64,000 nucleotides of DNA from Trichostrongylus colubriformis (lineage: Eukaryota; Nematoda; Chromadorea; Rhabditida; Trichostrongylidae): NCBI GenBank assembly GCA_963978905.1, contig OZ022261.1, forward strand, positions 24,921,686 to 24,985,685, read 5' to 3'. The notes beneath the pieces are model-generated. The model saw only the letters and a program-made list of their open reading frames with translations. It was not told where the DNA came from and searched no databases. Positions 13,035 to 22,689 of the stretch are shown piece by piece. Position numbers and translations under genes: made by a program. The first letter of the stretch is position 1. The number at the start of each line of letters is the position of its first letter.

Positions 13035-14426
13035 GTACGTACCTTATAAAAACACCACACGCTCATACTTCCTGTTAGAATATGTAAGTTAGAATTTCGA
13101 GACACTGATAATTGCCGGAAATCAAGAAATAAGAGGACACTGGTAAACCCCGCAGAGGAACTCCTCAACGGAAAAGAGAGGGAGCGAAGTTAGTTCTCAT
13201 GTATCTAGTAAAGCGAGATTGAGAAAGGCGGAAAGGAATAGCTATGGGTCGAGGCATGGATGTGAAGCATCCATGAGGGATCTATCGGCGCCGATTACAT
13301 GATAATCCGCTACTTCCATATCACATAAGAGCAGCAATCAGGAAACGACGGCTGTCGTTCAGATAACAAGAGTACAATTTGATAGAGCAGAATCTCTATA
13401 CTTATGAACGGGTCCGAATGCCAATCTGGGAAATGGAAAAGGATTTCTCGGTTTAAACTTTGACTCTCAGCACTTTTTGAATCACACTCATTCTATTTCG
13501 CAAACGATAACGTCGAATGAAACAGCATTTTGCCAAACTGAAAAAGTGGCACCTCAGACGTGAGAATACGGTGGAAAAAGGAATGTGGGTAGTCCAACGA
13601 ACCACAATCCCCTTCCCGTCAGGCGAGATCAGTGTAAGCAGCGGCAACCACGTGGTCTGCTTCCCTAACACCCCTCACCCTTCTGGCCTCTCTCCGGCCT
13701 CCTTTGTCTTGTTCCTCGCTGAGCGCGTTCATGAACTCGACCCATGGATGTGAGGATCAGAGAAAGGCCAAATTTGAGCACTCCAATCTGTTTCCCCTAT
13801 ATTTTCATCACTAGCTGGCGGTTTGGCGTAACTAATCCCATTGTGGACGCTGATCTCCGTTATGAAGTATTATATTTTAAAGCCTTATATTTTTTCTTTT
13901 TTTTATTATATTTTGAAGTCTTATATTTTTTCGTTGTTCTGATGACTACTTCAGGAGTTCATTCCTCATATTACCCCTACCACTGCTTGAGGCGCTCATT
14001 TTACTGCTTTTGTACCGTACGCCGTGCCATTGGACCCCTACTTATCTTTCACAAGTGATATGATTTTTTATTCTCAACAGGCAAGTTCTCGTCTTCCTAC
14101 TTCACCTGAAGAGGATTCATCAACCTTCTTCAAAAAAGTAAGTGTATCTGCTTACGAGGTAGCCTTGAAGAATCGGAAGGGGTAAATTTGGCAGATTGCG
14201 AAAGATGAAAGTAGGGGTGCTCAGTATTGCAACTGTAGAGAAAGAACCAAAGGAAAACGATGAAAAATCGAGAAATATAAAAACCCTCGTCTCAAGCGCC
14301 CTCGTCTACATCACTAGCCGGGGGGGGGGGGGTGTGGCGTTTGGCTCGTCCGGGCTGGCATGCGGCAATGTGTGCGGCGAAGTGCGCGGCGTCGTTGATT
14401 GGGGCGCGAACACGTAAGAACACGTA
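13035..14426. other. Unassigned sequence with a poly-G run
   Basis: Includes a run of about 12 G at 14321-14332 and an alternating TTATATTTT-rich patch at 13860-13930. The segment at 13500-13720 loosely resembles parts of R1. No supported gene. Confidence 0.4.
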
Positions 14427-14664
14427 GGATATGTACCCTAATGTCAGGATGCCGCACGTTGGCGAGCGGCTTGCGACACAGTGTGTGCGAGCTATGCGCG
14501 TCGCGGTAGTTGGGTCTCAAAACGATTACAACGTAATGCTAGGAGTGCGATACGCAGTTGACTTCTAATCGCTTCGGGACCCAACAATTTAGCTCGTCCG
14601 CAGTGCTTCGCTTGCGGCATTCCGCAGTGCGGCAGTCTGACATTAAGGTACACATCCGAACACG
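14427..14664. repeat. Dispersed hairpin family R3 copy
   Basis: Inverted repeats at about 14427-14460 and 14629-14664 (left GTACCCTAATGTCAGGATGC; right its near complement). The centre includes GTTGGGTCTC and GGGACCCAAC, which also pair. About 240 bp; probably a MITE. Confidence 0.65.
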
Positions 14665-14955
14665 TAAAGGAACCGATTAAGGCTGGGGTAGACAAATTTT
14701 ATTGGACATAGGCTTCTCCTTTCTTCCATTAGTGATTATAAGATAAGCTTTTCTTACGTAATACTTCCATTTACTTAATACCCTCATATGACCACCCAGA
14801 TCACTTATTATTCTTTTGGGAGCATCGCTCTGAAAAGTTTGAAGGCAGTAAGGCAAAATTCGCTCCTACCCTATCTGTTTTATGTCATTACATACAAGTT
14901 CGCTTAAGTACATAAAATTTGGGTGTTCTACGAATAAGAACTAATGTCGAGAAAA
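14665..14955. other. Unassigned AT-rich spacer
   Basis: Nothing supported between the hairpin at 14.4-14.7 kb and the repeat array that begins near 14960. Confidence 0.5.
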
Positions 14956-15071
14956 CTCAACTTATAAACGCGGATGGGAGGAAGGGAAAGCCCTGAGTAT
15001 CATACCCTATATATAAACCAGGAGTTTGGTGTGTTTGTAATGATGTCTGTCTGTCTGTGTGACCACTTCTT

Positions 15072-15093
15072 GGTTTAATTACCCAAGTTTGAG
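15072..15093 (+). other. Exact 22-nt nematode SL1 spliced-leader sequence
   Basis: All 22 bases of the canonical nematode SL1 leader are present, beginning GGTTTAATTACCC and ending TTTGAG, and immediately followed by GT. The sequence downstream (GTACTCGACC...) does not match the body of an SL RNA, and no Sm-site-like AATTTTTGG is present in the next 80 bp, so it is not a recognisable SL RNA gene. It lies in the first R4 unit, where other units carry unrelated sequence. Known biology: SL1 is trans-spliced to nematode mRNA 5' ends. Inference: it may have arrived by reverse transcription of a trans-spliced RNA. Confidence 0.85.
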
Positions 15094-15217
15094 GTACTCG
15101 ACCCTCGACATACCCTCGGAAATTAGCGGGAAAGGTCGGCTCAAGTGTGGGTTTGGTGGGGCATGGTAGGGGATGTACAGAGCGCACGTCGACTTTGTCG
15201 ATATTGATTGGATCGAT

Positions 15218-15557
15218 CGATATTGTTTGAAAATATCGGTTTTTGTGCGGAAGGCTGGAAACGGCTTATGGACCATACTACTGAGTGCCCTCATAGAAGT
15301 TAAAGTTCCACAACATCATGCATCACCGATCGATATTGATTAAAAATATCGGTTTCCGTGCAGAAGGCTGGAAACGGCTTATGGTCCATACTACTGAGTG
15401 CCCTCATAGAAATTAAAACTCCATAACATCATGCATCACCGAGCGATATTGATTGAAAATATCGGTTTTTATGCAGAAGGCTGGAAACGGCTCATGGACC
15501 ATACTACTGAGTGAGTGCCCTCATAGAAGTTAAAACTCCATAACATCATGCATCACC
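15218..15557. repeat. Tandem satellite, three units of about 113 bp
   Basis: Units start at about 15218, 15331 and 15444 with CGATATTG and share ATATCGGTTT, AAGGCTGGAAACGGCT, GACCATACTACTGAGTG and CATCATGCATCACC. The third unit is a few bases longer because of a duplicated GAGT. Single copies occur at about 17207-17300, 17928-18400 (split by a MITE) and 19216-19290, so the satellite is interspersed with the R4 units. No spacers or short repeats suggest CRISPR. Confidence 0.85.
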
Positions 15558-17978
15558 GATCATATATAAACCAGGAGTTTGGTGTATTTGTTGGTGCGAA
15601 TGTTTGTTTATCTGCCCGCTCGATTCTCAGTTTTACCAGAAAGACAAGTGGGGGAGGTGAGGTAGTTGGGGTTGGGTGGGCATGGTCCAAGATGTACAGA
15701 GCGCACATGTACAATGTGAGACTCCGCCTACAGTGGGTGGGACGTTCGCCGCATTGTCCTCATGTCAATGCCAAAATTCTATAATTCGTCTCAAAATTGC
15801 CCGGACATCGGGAGATGGTGGACCATGATGAGACATACCCTGTTTATAAACCAGGAGTTTAGTGAGTTTGGTTGTACGGATGTGCTCGATTCTCGGTTTT
15901 GCCAGAAAGGCAAGCTGGGAGGTCAGGAAGTTTAGGTTGGTTGGGGCATGGTCCAAGATGTACTGAGCGCACATGTGCAATGTAGGACTCCGCCTACTGT
16001 GGGCGGGGCTTGCGTAAAAATGGTCGGTGTTTGGGTGTGAAATTCTATAACTCGTCTCAAAATTGCTGGAACGTCGGAAAAGTGGGTAAATGCGAGTCCA
16101 GTGGTGCCACCTCCAGAACGTGGAGCGAGGTCTAGGCTGTATTTAGCACATCGTCATCAGATGCTGTCATACCCTATTTATAAACCAGGAGTTTGGTGTG
16201 TCTATCATTTTGTATGTCTATCTGTCTGAAATTCAGTACCGCCTGAAAAACAAGCGGGGAACTCGGGTTAGGTGTGGGTCAGGTAGGGCATGGTAGAAGT
16301 TTGCAGAGTGCATATGGACTATGTGGGACTGCAGCTTCTATGGGTGGGGTTTGCGGTCAAAATGTTCGGTGTTTGGGTGCAAAACTGGTGCCTTCGCAAT
16401 GAGGGACATCTAACAAAACGCTGTGTAATTAGGCATCCCGGAGGGAACCTTGAGGGGTAACTCTGCAAATTGGGGCGCATTTTTTGCCTAAGGCTTAGTA
16501 GAAAGATCCTATATATCGTTCCAAAAGAATCCGAACGTCGAGAAAACTTGGGTGAGGGCGAGGTGATGGAGTTTGTACCTGTGAAGTTAAGAAAGGTCCG
16601 CCTTCAATGGGCGGAGCGTGCTCCAAATAGGCGGTGCTCACCACGATTAACTTCATAACTCGGCTACAGAGCACCCTAGAAACCATAACCTTTCATAACC
16701 TTTCATCAAGACCTGTATATAAACCAGGAAATTGGTTTATCTGTTATTTTGTCTGTCTGTTCACCCAAAACTCGACAAAATCTGAAAAACAAGCAGGAGA
16801 GGTTGGGTCAACTTTGGGTTGGGCGGGACATGGCAGTAGGAGATGTAAAGAGCGCATGTGGACCATAAGAAGATCCTCCGTCCACTTAGGGGGGGGGCAT
16901 GCGTTAAAAAAATCGGGTGATGTGGAGAATTCTATAAGTCGTTCCAAAAGAGCCCGGATTTCGCCAAAAAGGGAAGGGGTGAAGGCGAGTTTGTGGTGTT
17001 TGTCGCAGGTAAGAGAGACCCGCCTTCATGAGCGGAGCATGCAATAGATGAAGTCGTGTTCGTGATTCGATAAAGTCGTGTTTTTGTCACTCATGAGAAA
17101 TTATACTCCCACTACATAGCTGTCTAGGGACCGGGTAAAAGCCGAGCAATGTTTAACCGTGACAAATGTATACCAAATTAAAAGGGTAGACGGAGCCTAA
17201 GCTGGGATATTGGTTGAAAATATTGGTTTTTGAGCGGAAGGCTGATAAAGGCTTATCAATCATACCATTGAGTGAGTGCCCAAGAAGTTGAAATCCTGCA
17301 GCCTCAACCTATCATACCCTATATATAAAGCAGGAGTTTGGTGTGTTTGTACTGTTGTGTGTCTGTCCGTTCGCTTCTTGGTTCTACCAGAAAAACGAGT
17401 GGAGGAGGTCAGGTCAAGTTTGGCTTGGGTTTGGCATGGTCCAAGATGTGCAGAGCGCACACGGACTCCGCACACAGTAGGCGGGGCGTGGGCTGCATTG
17501 TCTTCGGATCAGTGCCAAAATTCTGTAATTAGTCTCAAAATTGCCCCGACATCGGGAGGAGGTGGACCAAGATGAGATCTGGGTATATGTAGCAGTAGGG
17601 GGAAACCCACCTCCAATGGCCGGAGCGTGCTCCAGGTGGGCGGTGCTAACCACAAACGTTCATAACCCGGCTCCAGGACAGTGTAGAGACTGAGAAGAAA
17701 TCGGTGGATGTCACCGAGATCTGAGCTGTGTTCAGCATATCTGAAGTGAGTGGCGACCGCCTATTGTGGGCGGAGCGAGCAATCGGAATCGTATTCACTT
17801 ATGAAACATTATAATTCTTCTCCAGAGCGATCTAGGAACCGGGTAAAAACAAAAGTAATGTGTAACAGCTCAAATAGCAATAAATAATGTCGAATGATCA
17901 CCATCACCTTAGGCGGAGCCTTCGCTACGATGTCGATTGAAAATATCAGTGTTTGTGCCGAAGGCTGGAAACGGCTTA

Positions 17979-18298
17979 GGCCGCTTCCATACTTTGCGCA
18001 CCGACGCCGTCACCTGCGTCGATTTGACGCCGTCACCACCGGTGACGGCGTCAAACTCACGCAACCATTTGCCCGCCGCCGGCGACGGCGTTCATAGACA
18101 ATGCGCAGCGTTTGCAAAATTGATCCTATCACACTACAGTATGGTGATTGTGGCCGCTTCGAATCTTGGCGCTGTGCCAATACACGAAGGCCACGATCAC
18201 CATATTGGCACGACAGCGTCAAATCGACGCAGGTGACGGCGTCAAATTGACGCTGTCGCCGCCGGTAACGGCGTCGGTGCGCAAATATGAAAGCGGCC
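17979..18298. mobile_element. 320-bp MITE with TTA target duplication
   Basis: Inserted in a satellite unit: TTA flanks both sides (17976-17978 and 18299-18301), and removing the insert plus one TTA restores GGCTTATGGACC, the sequence of the uninterrupted units at 15.2-15.5 kb. The termini are reverse complements for about 36 bp (left GGCCGCTTCCATACTTTGCG, right GGCCGCTTTCATATTTGCG on the other strand). The interior is rich in GACGCCGTCACC-type self-complementary blocks. A 3-bp TTA duplication fits PIF/Harbinger-type MITEs; there is no transposase. Confidence 0.85.
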
Positions 18299-19290
18299 TT
18301 ATGGACCATACTATTGATTTAGTGCCCTTATAAAAGTTGAAATACTACAACATCATGCATCACCGATCGATATTGATTGAAAATGTTGGTTTTCGTGCAG
18401 GAGGTGTCTTTACTACCCACTGCTTTACTGGACTATGTCAGACTCCGCCCACTGTGGACATTGAGGACGGGGCCTGCGTTAAAATGTTCGGTGTTTCGAT
18501 GCCGATTTCTATAATTCGTTCCAAAAGAGCCCAGGAGTCAGGATAAGGTTAGCCAAAATAAGTGAAGGGTGTATGTAGCAGATGAAGAATCATAACCTAT
18601 ATATGAACCAGGAGTTTGGTGTGTCCGTCATGTTGTGTCTGTGCCCCCAAAACTCAGCACTACCTGAAGAACAAGCGGAGAAGTCAGATCAAGTCAGAGA
18701 TGAGTGGATCTTGCTAAGAGATGAACAGGTAGCATATAGACAATGTCAGACTCCCTCACTGTGGGCGGGGCGTGCGTTGAAGTGTTCGGCGTTTACATGT
18801 AGAATTCTACCATTTGTTGTAACTCCTTCCAACAAAGCCCAGGAGTCGGGAGAAGGTAGGTCAAAATGAGTTGTGGGTGTATGTAGCACATGAAGAATAC
18901 CCGCCTTCAGCTGGCGGAGCACGTTCCACGTAGGTGGTGTTTACTACGAACGTTTACAAGTTGCCTCAGGAGCAGCCCAGATACTGCGAACAAATCGATG
19001 GAGATCAGCGATGTCTAGGTGGTGTTGCACGTTATTGAGGTAGGTGGAGGCCCGCCTACAATGGGCGGAACGTGCAATCAACAATATCGTGCTCACTCGT
19101 AAAAAATATAACACCGCTCCAGAGCAGTCTACAATGCCGGAGAAAGCTGAAGTAATTCGAAGCTGCCAGAGTAACAAAAATAATGTCAACTGATCACGGT
19201 AGACGGGGTCATCAGGATATTGGTTGAAAATATCGGTTTCTGTGCGGAAGGCTGGAAACGGCTTATGCACCATACCGCTGAGTGAATACC

Positions 19291-19949
19291 TTCATGGAAC
19301 ATGAAGTTCTGGAAAATGATCAGCGAGCCACACCAGTGGGTGGCGCTGTTGCAGAACTTCAATAAAGTCCTATTGGTCGACATCGATCGAAATCATTGAT
19401 CGTTGAGCAAAGAGCTGAAAACAGGCAATGGGATCCCATTGAATGATTGTAGTCGCAGAAGTTGAAAAACTGCAGCATCATGTGCCATGGGTCGTAATTG
19501 TCGGTTTTCGTACGAATGGCCGGGCAAAGTGATGGGTCACACCAGTGGATGGACACAATTGCACAGGCTTACATTCTATAGAGCTTATTTCATGCATATC
19601 GATGCCTACTGTATTGCTATGATGAGCCTTTATAGTGAAGGCTGTTAATGGATTACCCCTCAGCACAAATGTAAAATCTATTGATCGCCGCCAAACCACA
19701 TTGCTGTGAAATTTCTTCTATATCATTTTGCCCACAGCCCGCTTCGCACCGGTACCCCGTAACGCGATGTAGATCGCGAAGCTCGCCTGTCTTGATCTAA
19801 ATCAGCACGATTGCGAATTCGCGCTCCAGTCAAAGACGACGAGGTCGGACGTGGCGTAGCGCAGTTTGCCGCGCAAATTGTCGCGTGCCTGCCCGGACGA
19901 GCCAAAGGCCCGTCTCCCCTAGCCGGGGCTAGGCTGCAGGCTGGTGGAG
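19291..19949. other. Unassigned sequence
   Basis: No gene supported. Includes decayed fragments resembling the satellite (around 19380-19560). Confidence 0.4.
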
Positions 19950-20400
19950 GGGCTTAAAGGCAGCATCAGGGGAAAGTCGGACGAAAGGTAAAAGAAGTAG
20001 TGAATGTGAAAGTCGAGATGCCTAGTAACAGGAGTGAAGAAACAAAAGATGGAATTGGCCAAAAACCCGAGAAATAGAACCCCCTTTCCACTGTTGATTC
20101 TCAATGCGGACGACCTTTCCGTCAAGAGGCGGGTAGTCTGATCTAGTTTCCCATTGGCATGTTGCGAAGTAAACACAAGGAAATGTTTGAAATTACGACA
20201 GCATCTATTTTTTGGAGTGAGCTTCAAGCTAAAACTGTGGAAGCGCGCATCAAGAGGGGGGACAGATGGACGGTTGCGGCGTTTTGCGGTATTTCTACAG
20301 CTCGGAGGGACGCTTTTCACCGGGGGTTCGCCACAGGTAGCCTTCTTAGTGCCAGGACTACCATGTGAGTGACTTCTTGTAGGGATTTCTCCATTACCAC
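19950..20400. repeat. Dispersed repeat family R1, copy 3
   Basis: Similar to 270-760 and 1425-1910 in the same orientation, sharing AGGGGAAA.TCGG, GTAGTGAAT.TGAAAG, GGCCAAAAACCCGAGAAATAG and GACGACCTTTCCGTCAAGAG. A 210-codon minus-strand frame (19919-20551) runs through it but has no known domain, and the equivalent frame is interrupted in the other copies, so it is not called a gene. Confidence 0.65.
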
Positions 20401-22034
20401 ACCTAATGCTGTCTTTAATCAGCCGCAACGTTGTCCCGCCCTCGCCTGCAGTTCGCCCGGCGGATGAACAGCAGAAGGACGAGCCGTGCTGCGGGATTGC
20501 TATGAGACCCCGAGCCGTGCTTTTTCCAATGCGAGTTTCGCTACACATCACGTTTTCCGAAGAGGTTTGTTTTCAAAGGACATGTGTTACCAGTTCTCAC
20601 TTTCTCTTTACCCCTTCCGGTGCCTTTGAAGCTCAGTGATCAGCAAGGAAGAATGATCTCTCAACTTATTCCATAACATATTATATCATTATTTTCTCCC
20701 AAAATCCGAATCACATAATTGTTTTTGCGAGAATATTAGCGAAAAAAATACAAATAGCAAACTGGAAATTCGAAAAAAGATCTATCAAGTATATAAGGTC
20801 TTTTTATACATATGATATTGTCTTATTTATACTTTTTCCCTCACAAATCGATGACAGGGACACGCTAGGAACTTCTGGCGTGTTGTGAAGTTATAAGGAG
20901 AAGCTAGTACGAAAATGACTGCTGCAGAGTTTTTTCGTGGAATCAGGAATTGAGATTCCATGGTTGAACTGCTCGAGTTCACGAAAAGGTAGAGAACCGA
21001 GTTGAGTACGATGTAAATCGCAGCATCAGGTTGCTTCAAGGCTTCAAGTTTTTGTTTGACGCTACCCTAATCTCTCTCCGAATAAGCCAAGTATAAAGAT
21101 GAGGTACATATTGTGGAAATTCCTATTTGATTTCAATCAGGACCAATGGCGTCATAGACAAAGGGAATAGTGAAAAATAGATGATTTCCGTGAAAAACAA
21201 CGCTTAACTTGATATTGCGCCATAAAATAAAAGCAATTCAGTGACGAAATGAAATGGTTAATGTGAAAGCATTATGCTATTATTGCACTTTTGAAATCAA
21301 TAAAGTAGCAAAGTTTGTTAGGATAAGCCGTCACGGAACGAAATACAATTCCGGGTAACAAATAGTAATCTACATATGATCTCGACAGGAAGCTTAGTTG
21401 GAAGACATGGGGCCAAGTAATCAATAAAGATCGGTCACATTATAAGTAACTCGAATGGTGAGGAGTATGCGAAGTTTTGAAAACTTAAACAAAAGATGAA
21501 ATAATGAATAATGATCATTTCAGTCCTGGAAGAACGAAAGTTATTTGGATATGCGAAAATTTTCGTGACAACTTCTCCAAAGCTTTCAGGAACCTGTGGG
21601 GGTGGGTACATGAAAAGGGCACCCAGTAATACTGAACACTTCATTTAAGCTATTCGTTTTTACGAGCACCCCCAGGGCTCCTACGCTATGATGAAGCTTT
21701 GGCAGTCAACATCTGCTCTCGAACTTATATTTTATTGAATTTTCCGTCCGATTTGGAAGATTGCATCTCAATATATGGTCATATGTGAATATGAATGAAA
21801 AACTCAGTCTCCAAAAAAAAAAAACTGAAGTCGTATTTTTGGCATGAAAGATAAAAAATTCTACCACCTGATAACTCGACGGGTGGAAAGGGGTGCAAGA
21901 GGTAGGAATGAAAAAGTAGTACAGATACTGTTGACGAGTTATAGGAGTACACATAGCACAATTAGTTTTTCTTTTGTCGCCTTGAATGAAGGGGAAAGGG
22001 TTGGAAAACAAAAATTCATTCACCAGCGTCATAG
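20401..22034. other. Unassigned sequence
   Basis: No gene that I can support. If the possible terminal exon at 22045-22268 is real, introns or upstream exons may lie here, but none was recognised. Confidence 0.4.
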
Positions 22035-22044
22035 ATGCTGTTGT

Positions 22045-22268
22045 CTGATACCGACAGCGGAAAAGTGGAGGAGGGCTACCAGAAATTCGCCACCGATTCG
22101 GAAAAAATGTTTGTGGTCAGTTCTTCAGAATGCAATGCAGATCAAAAACCTGTGAACGGAACTCATGAAAGAAACGTTTTGGGAAACGAATTCAAAAACC
22201 TGGATCAGGATCATGATGACCAGTCTTCTGAGAGGAACAAATTTGGGTGTGTTTCTGCAACTCTATAG
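22045..22268 (+). CDS. Possible terminal exon of an unrecognised host gene
   Basis: An open frame ends with TAG at 22266-22268. The predicted peptide is rich in acidic, Asn, Ser and Lys residues and lacks the Arg/Cys-rich look of spurious frames. A possible 3' splice site (GATACCGACAG) lies just upstream, and an AATAAA polyadenylation signal follows at 22295-22300, about 27 bp after the stop. These make a last exon plausible. No domain, homologue or upstream exon was recognised, and the exon start is uncertain. It could be a chance frame. Confidence 0.25.
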
Positions 22269-22294
22269 TTCCGTCCTATATCGAGAGGACAAAC

Positions 22295-22300
22295 AATAAA
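22295..22300 (+). terminator. Possible polyadenylation signal AATAAA
   Basis: Canonical AATAAA shortly after the stop codon of the candidate terminal exon at 22045-22268. AATAAA is common by chance in AT-rich DNA, so support depends on the exon. Confidence 0.25.
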
Positions 22301-22555
22301 GAATTCAGTGGTTGCTATAGAAGACCTCTAAAAGGCAGGAGGTTGCCAGTGCCATGAACACTTCTTCATAACATCTACATCGCGGCTACTTTTCTCGAAG
22401 TGACACTGGGCGATATGAGCCGTAGCTACCTGTTTTCCGACTGCACAAATAACTTTCTGAATTTCAGAAAAAATCCGACAAAAAATGTAGTGTTTATTCT
22501 TGATTTTTGATAGCTGCTGATTTTCGCCGCTGTCCGCGATGCAAAAGTTGTTAAA

Positions 22556-22687
22556 GTATGCTGAGTTGTGGGCAAAAGACGGAAGGGGTTCCGATAGTGT
22601 AATGGAACAGCACATATGCCCGGAATGCATGGAGTGCGGGTTCGAATCCCGTCTAAGATCGAAGCTTTTGCCCTTAACTCAGCATAC
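22556..22687. repeat. 132-bp element: 23-bp inverted repeat around a tRNA-like core
   Basis: The left arm (22556-22578, GTATGCTGAGTTGTGGGCAA...) and right arm (22665-22687, ...AACTCAGCATAC) are reverse complements with two mismatches. The 86 bp between them contain the tRNA-like sequence annotated separately. No target duplication was identified. Confidence 0.75.
22583..22660 (+). ncRNA. tRNA-like sequence lacking an acceptor stem
   Basis: The sequence has a D-arm-like GTTCC...GGAAC stem around an A-box-like TAGTGTAATGG, an anticodon-stem-like TATGC/GCATG with a 7-nt loop, and a T-arm GCGGGTTCGAATCCCGT containing a perfect B box (GGTTCGAATCC). The 5' and 3' flanks do not pair as a 7-bp acceptor stem, and the base before the anticodon is C rather than T. 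It is therefore a tRNA pseudogene or a tRNA-derived polymerase III unit, not a functional tRNA. Confidence 0.55.
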
Positions 22688-22689
22688 TT

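Larger units (their letters stand above)
14957..19290. repeat. Array of degenerate related units (family R4)
   Basis: At least seven units each begin with a TATA-like string and ATAAACCAGGAGTTTGGTG or a close variant (about 15006, 15563, 15843, 16178, 16716, 17322 and 18600). These are followed in order by a CTGTCTGTCTG-rich stretch, an AACAAGCGGG-type segment, GGGTGGGGCATGG, CAGAGCGCACATGG, a CGCCTACAGTGGGCGGGG segment and a CGTTCATAACTCGG segment. Units are of unequal length and diverged, some truncated. A related run lies at 37470-38170. I see no coding capacity. It may be an old tandem or nested non-LTR or MITE family. Confidence 0.75.

Noticed and set aside
15072..15175. A complete SL1 RNA gene
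   Set aside because: Only the 22-nt leader matches; the following sequence lacks the SL RNA body and a recognisable Sm-binding site.
15218..15557. CRISPR-like direct repeats
   Set aside because: The unit is about 113 bp, continuous, with no unique spacers, and the context is eukaryotic.
19919..20551. A 210-codon minus-strand gene
   Set aside because: Lies over repeat R1; the matching frames in the other copies are broken and no domain is visible.
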